This document shows positions 32,861 to 40,476 of a stretch of DNA of 64,000 nucleotides, in pieces; position 1 is the stretch's first letter, and every line of letters begins with the position of its first letter. The notes under the pieces were generated by a model. That model ran no database searches. It saw only the letters and a list, made by a program, of their open reading frames with translations, and was not told the origin of the DNA. The stretch lies in the NCBI RefSeq assembly GCF_035953295.1, contig NZ_CP108370.1, positions 1,798,001-1,862,000 of the forward strand. Reading direction: 5' to 3'. Origin of the DNA: Streptomyces sp. NBC_01335 (GTDB lineage Bacteria > Actinomycetota > Actinomycetes > Streptomycetales > Streptomycetaceae). A program made the translations under genes and the position numbers.

Positions 32861-34102
32861 GTGCGACACCGTTCTTTGCTCATACTCACCGCAGTGCTCA
32901 CCACCGGAGCACTCACCCTCACCGCCTGCGGGTCGCGCGACGACAAGGGCAGCAGCGACGGCGCGAGCGGCAGCGGTGAGAACCAGACCGTCGTCATCGG
33001 CCTCGACGCCCCCCTGACCGGCGACCTCTCCGCCCTCGGCCTCGGCATCAAGAACTCCGCCGACCTCGCCGTCAAGACGGCGAACAAGGAGAAGACGGTC
33101 CCGGGCATCACGTTCGAGCTCCAGCCCCTCGACGACCAGGCGCAGCCCTCCGTCGGCGGCCAGAACGCCCAGAAGTTCATCGGCAACAAGGACCTCGTCG
33201 GCGTCGTCGGCCCGCTCAACTCCAGCGTCGCCCAGTCGATGCAGAAGCCCTTCGAGGACGCCAGCCTCACCCAGGTCTCGCCCGCCAACACCGGCACCGA
33301 GCTGACCCAGGGCGACAACTGGAAGGACGGCGACGCGGCGAAGAAGCGTCCGTTCAAGACGTACTTCCGCACCGCCACCACCGACGCCATCCAGGGCGCC
33401 TTCGCCGCGAACTACCTGTTCAAGAACGCGGGCATCAAGGACGTCTACCTGATCGACGACCAGAAGACCTACGGCGCCGGCCTCGCCGCCTCCTTCAAGA
33501 CGACCTTCACCGGCCTCGGTGGAAAGATCGTCGGCAGCGACCACGTCAACCCCGACGACCGCGACTTCAACTCCGTCGTCACCAAGGTGAAGAGCTCCGG
33601 CGCCAAGGCCGTCTACTACGGCGGTGAGTACCCCGCCGGCGCACCCCTGAGCCAGCAGCTCAAGGACAGCGTCCAGATCCCGCTCATGGGCGGCGACGGC
33701 ATGTACAGCGCCGACTTCATCAGCCTCAACAAGAAGGCCCAGGGCGACATCGCCACCTCGGTCGGCAAGCCCGTCGAAGAGCTCGACTCCGCCAAGAAGT
33801 TCATCGCGGACTACTCGGCAGCCGGCTACAAGGACGCCTACGAGGCGTACGGCGGCGGCACCTACGACGCCACCTGGTCCATCATCGAGGCCGTCAAGAT
33901 CGTGGCCGCCGAGAACGACGGCAAGCTCCCCGCCGACAGCCGCGAGAAGGTCCTCGCCGCCATGGCCAAGGTCCAGTTCGACGGCGTCACCGGCCCCGTC
34001 GCCTTCGACCAGTTCGGCGACACCACCAACACCATGATGACCGCCTACCAGGTCGACGGCGGCAAGTGGGTCTCCAAGCTCAGCGAAGCCGTCACCAAGT
34101 AA
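32861..34102 (+). CDS. livK: Branched-chain amino acid ABC transporter, substrate-binding lipoprotein
   Basis: The 413-aa type I periplasmic-binding-fold protein has a lipoprotein signal (LLILTAVLTTGALTLTAC; lipidated Cys23) and a Ser/Gly-rich linker. The mature part runs VVIGLDAPLTGDLSALGLGI, VVGPLNSSVAQSMQKPFEDA, VYLIDDQKTYGAGLAASF, and VYYGGEYPAGAPLSQQLKD. It should capture Leu/Ile/Val or related ligands at the cell surface and deliver them to LivHM. The GTG start has AAAGGA upstream. It is the first gene of livKHMGF and is separated from livH by a strong hairpin. Confidence 0.93.
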   Translation: MRHRSLLILTAVLTTGALTLTACGSRDDKGSSDGASGSGENQTVVIGLDAPLTGDLSALGLGIKNSADLAVKTANKEKTVPGITFELQPLDDQAQPSVGGQNAQKFIGNKDLVGVVGPLNSSVAQSMQKPFEDASLTQVSPANTGTELTQGDNWKDGDAAKKRPFKTYFRTATTDAIQGAFAANYLFKNAGIKDVYLIDDQKTYGAGLAASFKTTFTGLGGKIVGSDHVNPDDRDFNSVVTKVKSSGAKAVYYGGEYPAGAPLSQQLKDSVQIPLMGGDGMYSADFISLNKKAQGDIATSVGKPVEELDSAKKFIADYSAAGYKDAYEAYGGGTYDATWSIIEAVKIVAAENDGKLPADSREKVLAAMAKVQFDGVTGPVAFDQFGDTTNTMMTAYQVDGGKWVSKLSEAVTK

Positions 34103-34145
34103 CCCCCGAAAACTCCCCACTTCGGTCGCCCCCGGGCAACCGGAC

Positions 34146-34176
34146 CGCGCGGGAGCGCCACCAGCGCTCCCGCGCG
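34146..34176 (+). terminator. 13-bp hairpin between livK and livH (attenuator / mRNA stabiliser)
   Basis: CGCGCGGGAGCGC (34146-34158) and GCGCTCCCGCGCG (34164-34176) form a perfect stem with a 5-nt CACCA loop, 44 nt after the livK stop and 37 nt before the livH start. In binding-protein operons such hairpins let the receptor be made in excess over the permease, by partial termination or 3' protection. Confidence 0.75.
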
Positions 34177-34212
34177 TTGCCATATCCGAACCACTCCAAC
34201 GGAGGCCCTGCG

Positions 34213-35142
34213 GTGCACGAACTGCCGCAACAGCTGGCCAACGGACTCATCCTCGGCGCGATGTACGGACTCATCGCGATCGGCTACACGATGGTCTACG
34301 GAATCATCCAGCTCATCAACTTCGCACACGGCGAAATCTTCATGATCGGAGGCTTCGGGGCGCTCACCGTGTACTCCTGTATGCCCTCCGGCTGGAACCT
34401 TCTCGCCGTCATCCCCCTCATGATCATCGGCGGCGTGATCTGCTCCGTCGCCGTCAGCGTCGCCGCCGAGCGCTTCGCCTACCGGCCCCTGCGCAACGCC
34501 CCCCGCCTCGCCCCCCTCATCACCGCGATCGGCCTCTCCCTCGCCCTCCAGCAGGCCGTCTGGATGTGGTACCCGGACGCCAAGGCCGACCGCTCCTTCC
34601 CCCAGTTCAAGGGAAGCGCCTTCGACCTCCTCGGCGCCCACGTCCAGCGCGGCGACCTCTTCGTCCTCGTCGCCGCACCCGTCTGCATGCTCGCCCTCGG
34701 TCTCTTCGTCTCCAAGACCCGCGCCGGCCGCGGCATGCAGGCCACCTCGCAGGACCCCGACACCGCCAAGCTCATGGGCATCAACACCGACCGCATCATC
34801 GTCATGGCCTTCGCCATCGGTGCCGCGTTCGCCGCCGTCGCCGCCGTCGCCTACGGGCTCAAGAACGGCCAGATCGGCTTCAAAATGGGCTTCCTCATGG
34901 GCCTCAAAGCCTTCACCGCCGCCGTACTCGGCGGCATCGGCAACATCTACGGCGCCATGCTCGGCGGCGTCGTCCTCGGCCTCGCCGAAGCACTCGCCAC
35001 CGGCTACATGAGCGACGTCCCCGGCATGGAACTCTTCGGCGGCGGCGCCTGGAAGGACGTGTGGGCCTTCGTGCTCCTCATCGTCGTCCTGCTGCTGCGG
35101 CCACAAGGGCTGCTCGGCGAACGCGTCGCGGATCGGGCGTGA
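34213..35142 (+). CDS. livH: Branched-chain amino acid ABC transporter permease LivH
   Basis: The 309-aa membrane protein shows the LivH pattern: LANGLILGAMYGLIAIGYTM with VYGIIQLINFAHGEIFMIGG at the N-terminus, RPLRNAPRLAPLITAIGLSL, GRGMQATSQDPDTAKLMGI (the cytoplasmic coupling loop contacting the ATPase), and FTAAVLGGIGNIYGAMLGG near the C-terminus. It forms half of the translocation channel with LivM. CGGAGG precedes the GTG. Its stop overlaps the livM GTG by four bases (GTGA). Confidence 0.95.
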   Translation: MHELPQQLANGLILGAMYGLIAIGYTMVYGIIQLINFAHGEIFMIGGFGALTVYSCMPSGWNLLAVIPLMIIGGVICSVAVSVAAERFAYRPLRNAPRLAPLITAIGLSLALQQAVWMWYPDAKADRSFPQFKGSAFDLLGAHVQRGDLFVLVAAPVCMLALGLFVSKTRAGRGMQATSQDPDTAKLMGINTDRIIVMAFAIGAAFAAVAAVAYGLKNGQIGFKMGFLMGLKAFTAAVLGGIGNIYGAMLGGVVLGLAEALATGYMSDVPGMELFGGGAWKDVWAFVLLIVVLLLRPQGLLGERVADRA

Positions 35143-36944
35143 CAGCGATGACCACACACACCAACCGCGCGCCCCTCAACCTGCCCCCCGCGACCGCCCG
35201 CGCCCTCACCATCGCCGGCACGGCCATCGCCTTCGCAGGCACCTTCCTCGCCTGGACCTGGACCGACGAGTTCCCCGGCGACCTCACCGTCACCGGCTAC
35301 CCCGGCGGCCTCCAGCTCCTCACCCTCGTCGGCTCCCTCATCACCCTCCTCCTCGCCCTCTCCGGATACGGCCTCCGAGGACTTCGCTGGCTCACCCCCG
35401 GCGGCACCAACGCCTCCGTGCGCTACGCCGCACTCGCCGTCCTCGCCACCACCGGCTACGCCGTCGGCGCCATCACCGTCGACCTCGGCGGCATCGTCAA
35501 CCTCGAACCCGGAGCCTGGGTCAGCCTCGCCGGCGCACTCGTCGCCGCGCTCGCCGCCTTCGGCCTCCCCGCCGACCAAGCGCTCGCCGACGAGAACCCC
35601 AGTGGCCTCGCCGTCCTCGGCAACAGCCTCACCGCCCCCGCGCCGACCCGCGCCCGCGAACTCCCCTCCTGGGCCGAGATCCTCATCATCGCCACGTCCT
35701 TCGGCGTCGCCCTGTACCTCTTCTCGTTCATCATCGACACCGAGTACACCGAACTCTTCATCGGCTCACTGCTCAGTTTCGGCTTCGGCTTCACCGCCCT
35801 CCACCGCGCCGGCCTCATCGGCCGTCTCACCGCGCTGACGGTCAAGCACCGCAACGTCACCCTCACCTCCGCCCTCGTCGCCGCCTTCTGCTTCCCCTTC
35901 ACGCAGTCCACCGGGGAATACACGCTCATCGGCACGAACATCCTCATCTTCGCGGCCGTCGCCCTGGGCCTCAACGTCGTCGTCGGCCTCGCCGGCCTCC
36001 TCGACCTCGGATACGTCGCCTTCCTCGGCGTCGGCGCCTACACCTCGGCCCTCGTCTCCGGCGCGTCCGCCTCCGCGATCGGCATCCACTTCCCCTTCTG
36101 GGCAGCGGCCCTCACCGGAGCGGGCGTCTCCCTGGTCTTCGGCGTCTTCATCGGCGCCCCCACCCTGCGGCTGCGCGGCGACTACCTCGCCATCGTCACC
36201 CTCGGCTTCGGAGAGATCTTCCGCGTCACCGTCAACAACCTCAACGGCAACAGCGGACCCGACCTCACCAACGGATCCCAGGGCATCCCCTCCATCCCCG
36301 ACCTCGACATCCTCGGATTCGCCTTCGGGGAGAGCCACGACATCGGCCCCTTCAGCCTCAGCAGGTCCGCCAACTACTTCCTGCTGATGCTCCTCGTCAC
36401 CGCCGTCGTCATCCTCGTCTTCCGCCGCTCCGGGGACTCCCGCATCGGCCGCGCCTGGGTCGCCATCCGCGAGGACGAGACCGCCGCCACCGCGATGGGC
36501 ATCAACGCCTTCCGGCTCAAGCTCCTCGCCTTCGCCCTCGGCGCCACCCTCGCCGGCCTCGCCGGTACCGTCCAGGCCCACGTCAACTACACCGTGACGC
36601 CCGAGCAGTACCAGTTCGCCGGCGCCGTACCCCCGAACTCCGCCTTCCTCCTCGCCGCCGTCATCCTCGGCGGCATGGGCACCCTCAGCGGACCCTTCGT
36701 CGGCGCCGCACTGCTCTACCTCATCCCGGCCAAGCTCCAGTTCATGCAGGACTACCAGCTGCTCCTCTTCGGCATCGCACTCATCCTGCTGATGCGCTTC
36801 CGCCCCGAAGGCCTCATCGCCGACCGCCGCAAGCAACTCGAGTTCCACGAAGCCGACGAGAACGATCCGACCGGCCAACGCGACCTACCCGAACCACGGC
36901 AGCCCGAGGGAACCGGCGCCGGCATCGCCAAGGCGGGGGCGTGA
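35139..36944 (+). CDS. livM: Branched-chain amino acid ABC transporter permease LivM, long form
   Basis: The 601-aa protein has the LivM core in its C-terminal ~420 residues: LGLNVVVGLAGLLDLGYVAF with LGVGAYTSALVSGASAS, LRLRGDYLAIVTLGFGEIFR, GRAWVAIREDETAATAMGIN (coupling loop), and AAVILGGMGTLSGPFVGAAL. About 180 N-terminal residues are extra relative to E. coli LivM (425 aa) and hold several further hydrophobic segments. The GTG at 35139 overlaps the livH stop; an ATG at 35148 in the same frame is an alternative. The C-terminus is hydrophilic, ends AGIAKAGA, and overlaps livG by four bases. Confidence 0.93.
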   Translation: MTAMTTHTNRAPLNLPPATARALTIAGTAIAFAGTFLAWTWTDEFPGDLTVTGYPGGLQLLTLVGSLITLLLALSGYGLRGLRWLTPGGTNASVRYAALAVLATTGYAVGAITVDLGGIVNLEPGAWVSLAGALVAALAAFGLPADQALADENPSGLAVLGNSLTAPAPTRARELPSWAEILIIATSFGVALYLFSFIIDTEYTELFIGSLLSFGFGFTALHRAGLIGRLTALTVKHRNVTLTSALVAAFCFPFTQSTGEYTLIGTNILIFAAVALGLNVVVGLAGLLDLGYVAFLGVGAYTSALVSGASASAIGIHFPFWAAALTGAGVSLVFGVFIGAPTLRLRGDYLAIVTLGFGEIFRVTVNNLNGNSGPDLTNGSQGIPSIPDLDILGFAFGESHDIGPFSLSRSANYFLLMLLVTAVVILVFRRSGDSRIGRAWVAIREDETAATAMGINAFRLKLLAFALGATLAGLAGTVQAHVNYTVTPEQYQFAGAVPPNSAFLLAAVILGGMGTLSGPFVGAALLYLIPAKLQFMQDYQLLLFGIALILLMRFRPEGLIADRRKQLEFHEADENDPTGQRDLPEPRQPEGTGAGIAKAGA

Positions 36945-37909
36945 CCACCATGACCACCACCACGAACACCACCGAGAACGCCGGAGCCCCCGCCACAGGC
37001 GGCACCGTCCTCGACGCCACAGGCGTGACCATGCGCTTCGGCGGCCTCACCGCCGTACGCGACGTCTCCCTCACCGTCGACAGCGGCGAGATCGTCGGCC
37101 TCATCGGCCCCAACGGCGCCGGAAAGACCACCTTCTTCAACTGCCTCACCGGCCTCTACGTCCCCACCGAAGGCACGGTCCGCTACAAGGGCACCGTCCT
37201 GCCGCCCAAGCCCCACCTCGTCACCCAGGCAGGCATCGCCCGCACCTTCCAGAACATCCGGCTCTTCGCCAACATGACCGTCCTGGAAAACGTCCTCGTC
37301 GGCCGCCACACCCGCACCGACGACGGACTCTGGTCCGCCCTCCTGCGCCTCCCCAGCCACACCCGCGCCGAGAAGGCCAGCCGCGAACGCTCCATGGAAC
37401 TCCTGGAGTTCATCGGCCTCGCCCACAAGGCCGACCACCTCGCACGCAACCTCCCCTACGGAGAACAGCGCAAGCTGGAAATCGCGCGCGCCCTCGCCAG
37501 CGACCCCGGGCTCCTCCTCCTCGACGAGCCCACCGCCGGCATGAACCCGCAGGAAACCCGCGTCACCGAAGAGCTCATCTTCGCCATCCGCGACCAGGGC
37601 ATCGCCGTACTCGTCATCGAGCACGACATGCGCTTCATCTTCAACCTCTGCGACCGCGTCGCCTGCCTCGTCCAGGGCGAGAAGCTCGTCGAAGGCACGC
37701 CCAGCACCGTCCAGGGCGACGAACGCGTCATCGCCGCCTACCTCGGCACCCCCTTCGAAGGAGCCCCCGGCGCCGACGAGGTCGCCGAGGTCGAGGCCGC
37801 CGAGACCCAGGCCGGCCACGGCACAGCCGCGGAGAGCACGACCGCAGCCAGCACCACCGCGGAGACCACCGCCGCGGAGAGCACCACCGCCGAGGAGGAA
37901 ACCTCATGA
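36941..37909 (+). CDS. livG: Branched-chain amino acid ABC transporter ATPase LivG
   Basis: The 322-aa ATPase has Walker A IGPNGAGKTTFFNCLTG, the LivG-specific ARTFQNIRLFANMTVLENV, signature NLPYGEQRKLEIARALA, Walker B LLLLDEPTAGMNPQET, and the switch histidine in VLVIEHDMRFIFNL. The N-terminus is Thr-rich (MTTMTTTTNTTENAG). The C-terminal ~40 residues are a low-complexity Ala/Glu/Thr/Ser tail (ESTTAASTTAETTAAE) not found in E. coli LivG. Both ends overlap neighbours by four bases, so livMGF are translationally coupled. Confidence 0.95.
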   Translation: MTTMTTTTNTTENAGAPATGGTVLDATGVTMRFGGLTAVRDVSLTVDSGEIVGLIGPNGAGKTTFFNCLTGLYVPTEGTVRYKGTVLPPKPHLVTQAGIARTFQNIRLFANMTVLENVLVGRHTRTDDGLWSALLRLPSHTRAEKASRERSMELLEFIGLAHKADHLARNLPYGEQRKLEIARALASDPGLLLLDEPTAGMNPQETRVTEELIFAIRDQGIAVLVIEHDMRFIFNLCDRVACLVQGEKLVEGTPSTVQGDERVIAAYLGTPFEGAPGADEVAEVEAAETQAGHGTAAESTTAASTTAETTAAESTTAEEETS

Positions 37910-38622
37910 CCGCGCTCCTGGAAGTCGAGGACCTCCGCGTCGCCTACGGCAAGATCGAGGCCGTCAAGGGCATCTCCTTCAGCGTCGAGGCCGGCCAGGT
38001 CGTCACCCTCATCGGCACCAACGGCGCCGGAAAGACGACGACCCTGCGCACCCTCTCCGGGCTCATCAAACCGGTCGGCGGACGCATCCTCTTCGACGGG
38101 AAACCCCTCACCGACGTCCCCGCCCACAAGATCGTCGCCCTGGGCCTCGCCCACTCCCCCGAGGGACGCCACATCTTCCCCCGGCTGACGATCACCGAGA
38201 ACCTCCTCCTCGGCGCCTACCTGCGCAACGACAAGGCAGGCATCGAACAGGACGTCCAGCGTGCCTACGACCTCTTCCCCATCCTCGGGGAACGCCGCAA
38301 GCAGTCCGCCGGAACCCTCTCGGGCGGCGAGCAGCAGATGCTCGCCATGGGACGCGCCCTGATGTCCCGGCCCAAGCTCCTCATGCTCGACGAGCCCTCC
38401 ATGGGCCTCTCCCCGATCATGATGCAGAAGATCATGGAGACCATCGTCGAACTCCGGGCCTCCGGTACGACGATCCTCCTGGTCGAGCAGAACGCCCAGG
38501 CCGCCCTCTCCCTCGCGGACCAGGGCCACGTCATGGAGATCGGCAGGATCGTCCTCTCCGGCACCGGAGCCAACCTCCTGCACGACGAATCGGTCCGCAA
38601 GGCGTACCTCGGCGAGGACTGA
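37906..38622 (+). CDS. livF: Branched-chain amino acid ABC transporter ATPase LivF
   Basis: The 238-aa ATPase has Walker A LIGTNGAGKTTTLRTLSGL, the LivF-type GLAHSPEGRHIFPRLTITEN, signature GTLSGGEQQMLAMGRAL, Walker B LLMLDEPSMGLSPIMMQKI and LLVEQNAQAALSLADQG. It pairs with LivG to power import. The ATG overlaps the livG stop (ATGA, 37906-37909). It is the last gene of the operon and is followed by a 25-bp terminator. Confidence 0.96.
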   Translation: MTALLEVEDLRVAYGKIEAVKGISFSVEAGQVVTLIGTNGAGKTTTLRTLSGLIKPVGGRILFDGKPLTDVPAHKIVALGLAHSPEGRHIFPRLTITENLLLGAYLRNDKAGIEQDVQRAYDLFPILGERRKQSAGTLSGGEQQMLAMGRALMSRPKLLMLDEPSMGLSPIMMQKIMETIVELRASGTTILLVEQNAQAALSLADQGHVMEIGRIVLSGTGANLLHDESVRKAYLGED

Positions 38623-38641
38623 CCCTCGCACACCCGCGCAC

Positions 38642-38695
38642 GTACGCAGCAGAGCCCGCACCCCGAGCGATCGGGGTGCGGGCTCTGCTGCGTAC
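38642..38695. terminator. 25-bp perfect terminator with GCGA tetraloop
   Basis: Positions 38642-38666 pair without mismatch with 38671-38695, closing on GCGA, a GNRA-type tetraloop. It lies between the convergent livF (+) and ANTAR regulator (-) genes, so it should terminate transcription from both sides. It is the longest perfect stem I found in the window. Confidence 0.9.
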
Positions 38696-38759
38696 AGAGG
38701 CGTACGGGACAGCGGGCGTGCGCAGGCGCACCGGGAGAGAGGACGAGAACGGCGAGCCG

Positions 38760-39416
38760 CTACTCGGCCGTCTTCTTCTTCTCCTCGGCGTCCGCGATCA
38801 GCGCTTCGGCCAGCTGCTGCATGGAAAGCCGCCGGTCCATCGAGGTCTTCTGGATCCAGCGGAACGCGGCCGGCTCGGAGAGGCCGTAGTCCGTCTGCAG
38901 GATGCTCTTCGCCCGGTCGACCAGCTTCCGCGTCTCCAGCCGCTGCGCCAGGTCCGCGACCTCGTTCTCCAGCGCCCGCAGCTCGGCGAAACGGGACACC
39001 GCCATCTCGATGGCGGGGACGACGTCACTCTTGCTGAACGGCTTCACGAGGTACGCCATCGCCCCGGCGTCGCGGGCCCGCTCCACCAGATCGCGCTGGG
39101 AGAACGCGGTGAGCATGAGAACCGGCGCGATGGACTCCTCCGCGATCTTCTCGGCCGCGGAGATCCCGTCGAGCACCGGCATCTTGACGTCGAGGATGAC
39201 CAGGTCGGGCTTGTGCTCGCGGGCCAGCTCGACGGCCTGCTGGCCGTCTCCGGCCTCGCCGACGACCGCGTACCCCTCTTCCTCCAGCATCTCCTTGAGG
39301 TCCAGGCGGATGAGCGCTTCGTCCTCGGCGATGACGACGCGGGTCGTCAGCGGCGGAACGTGCGACTTGTCGTCGTCGACGGCGTCTGCGGGCTCGGGCG
39401 ACTCGGGCGTGGTCAC
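38760..39416 (-). CDS. ANTAR-domain response regulator (PdtaR-like)
   Basis: The 218-aa protein has a receiver domain: VVIAEDEALIRLDLKEML (acidic pocket), DLVILDVKMPVLDG (phospho-Asp in VILDVKMP), LMLTAFSQRDLV, and YLVKPFSKSDVV with the conserved Lys. A C-terminal ANTAR RNA-binding domain follows: LENEVADLAQRLETRKLVDR, AKSILQTDYGLSEPAAFRWI and SMDRRLSMQQLAEALI. ANTAR regulators bind paired hexaloop hairpins in mRNA leaders to prevent termination. The best-known actinobacterial relative is PdtaR, paired with kinase PdtaS, which is not encoded next to it here. The GTG start has GAGGAG upstream. Confidence 0.93.
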   Translation of the reverse strand: MTTPESPEPADAVDDDKSHVPPLTTRVVIAEDEALIRLDLKEMLEEEGYAVVGEAGDGQQAVELAREHKPDLVILDVKMPVLDGISAAEKIAEESIAPVLMLTAFSQRDLVERARDAGAMAYLVKPFSKSDVVPAIEMAVSRFAELRALENEVADLAQRLETRKLVDRAKSILQTDYGLSEPAAFRWIQKTSMDRRLSMQQLAEALIADAEEKKKTAE

Positions 39417-39489
39417 GGGGGCTCCTCGGTAAGGACAGGGGTACTGCTCCCAAGAGCCTACCTAGCAGCGCGCGAGGCCGGTCACCCGG

Positions 39490-39495
39490 TACACT
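39490..39495 (+). promoter_or_regulatory. Candidate -10 of the tRNA-Leu gene
   Basis: TACACT lies 18 bases before the mature tRNA 5' end. No good -35 is visible at 17-18 bp spacing, so this is tentative. Confidence 0.35.
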
Positions 39496-39512
39496 CCTCG
39501 GCAGTAACCCTG

Positions 39513-39595
39513 GCCGGGTTGGTGGAATGGCATACACGGATGTCTCAAACACATCTGCCCGAAAGGGCTTGCGGGTTCGAATCCCGCACTCGGCA
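39513..39595 (+). tRNA. tRNA-Leu (anticodon CAA, reads UUG)
   Basis: The 83-nt sequence folds as a class II tRNA. Acceptor arms are GCCGGGT (39513-39519) with ACTCGGC (39588-39594), one G:U pair. The anticodon stem GATGT/ACATC encloses the loop CTCAAAC with anticodon CAA. A variable arm CTGCCCGAAAGGGCTT and T-arm GCGGGTTCGAATCCCGC follow. The discriminator is A and no CCA is encoded. It is not bldA, which has anticodon UAA. Confidence 0.95.
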
Positions 39596-39607
39596 CACAG
39601 CTCCGTA

Positions 39608-39643
39608 AGCGGATGTTCACCTTCTCGTGAACATCCGCTGTTT
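39608..39643 (+). terminator. tRNA-Leu terminator
   Basis: AGCGGATGTTCAC (39608-39620) pairs with GTGAACATCCGCT (39627-39639) around a 6-nt loop and is followed by GTTT, one of the few hairpins here with a short T run. Confidence 0.85.
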
Positions 39644-39681
39644 CATGTCCTTCGGCGGTCGCCGCATCTGATCGTGGTGGG

Positions 39682-40470
39682 ATGAATGTCCACAGTTCAG
39701 AGATCCGGCACACCGCCCTCACCCTGCTACGGGGCGGAGCCAGGAACGCCGACGTCGCCAGGAAGCTCGACGTCCCCGCGGGCACGATCAGCTACTGGAA
39801 GCACACGGACCGCGCCAGGCGGGGCGAGTGCCCGGGACGGCATGCCCCGAAGTGCCACCGGTGCGACGGCACGCCGCTCGACGCCGTCGCGTACGCCTAT
39901 CTTTTGGGCTTATACCTGGGCGACGGGCACATCAGCCAGGCTCCCTCGCACCGCGTGACCAGCCTCATCGTCACCCTCGACGACGCCTGGCCCGGTCTGC
40001 AGGACGCGGCCGAGGCCGCGATGCGCAGGGTCTTCCCCGAGAACACCACCTGCCGGGTCCGGAAGACCGGGTGCCACAACATCAAGGTCTACTCCAAGCA
40101 CCTGCCCTGTCTCTTCCCCCAGCACGGCCCCGGCAAGAAGCACGAGCGCCGCATCGCCCTCGACCCCTGGCAGCGGGAGATCGTCGCCGCGCACCCCTGG
40201 GAGCTGGTGCGCGGGCTGGTCCACTCGGACGGCTGCCGCGCCACGAACTGGACCACGCGGCTCGTCGGCGGGGTGCGGAAGCGGTACGAGTATCCGAGGT
40301 ACTGGTTCACCAACGTCTCGGACGACATCCGGCGGCTCTACACGGACACGCTGGACGTGCTCGGGGTGGAGTGGAAGCACTGCGACCGGGCGGGACGGCG
40401 GTACAACGTCTCCGTCGCCCGACGGGCGTCCGTCGCGCTCATGGACGCGCACGTCGGGCCGAAATACTGA
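39682..40470 (+). CDS. HTH-LAGLIDADG protein (homing-endonuclease-like), with TTA codon
   Basis: The 262-aa protein starts with a helix-turn-helix of the resolvase/Mor type (LLRGGARNADVARKLDVPAG then TISYWKHTDRARR, residues 14-47). A cysteine cluster follows (Cys50, Cys58, Cys61), then two LAGLIDADG-type motifs: YLLGLYLGDG (73-82) and LVRGLVHSDG (175-184), each ending in the acidic residue that binds catalytic metal. Two motifs imply a monomeric enzyme. Leu77, inside motif 1, is encoded by TTA (39910-39912), and CTT and TTG precede it; all are rare here, so translation may depend on bldA. It lies 87 bp past tRNA-Leu. The Shine-Dalgarno is weak. A domesticated regulator role is the alternative. 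Confidence 0.8.
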   Translation: MNVHSSEIRHTALTLLRGGARNADVARKLDVPAGTISYWKHTDRARRGECPGRHAPKCHRCDGTPLDAVAYAYLLGLYLGDGHISQAPSHRVTSLIVTLDDAWPGLQDAAEAAMRRVFPENTTCRVRKTGCHNIKVYSKHLPCLFPQHGPGKKHERRIALDPWQREIVAAHPWELVRGLVHSDGCRATNWTTRLVGGVRKRYEYPRYWFTNVSDDIRRLYTDTLDVLGVEWKHCDRAGRRYNVSVARRASVALMDAHVGPKY

Positions 40471-40476
40471 AGCGGA

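Noticed and set aside
39513..39595. tRNA-Leu taken as bldA
   Set aside because: The anticodon is CAA (reads UUG); bldA has UAA.
39513..40470. tRNA-Leu as attachment site of an integrated element
   Set aside because: No second copy of the tRNA 3' end was seen downstream, and no integrase is present; pyk follows directly after the LAGLIDADG gene.
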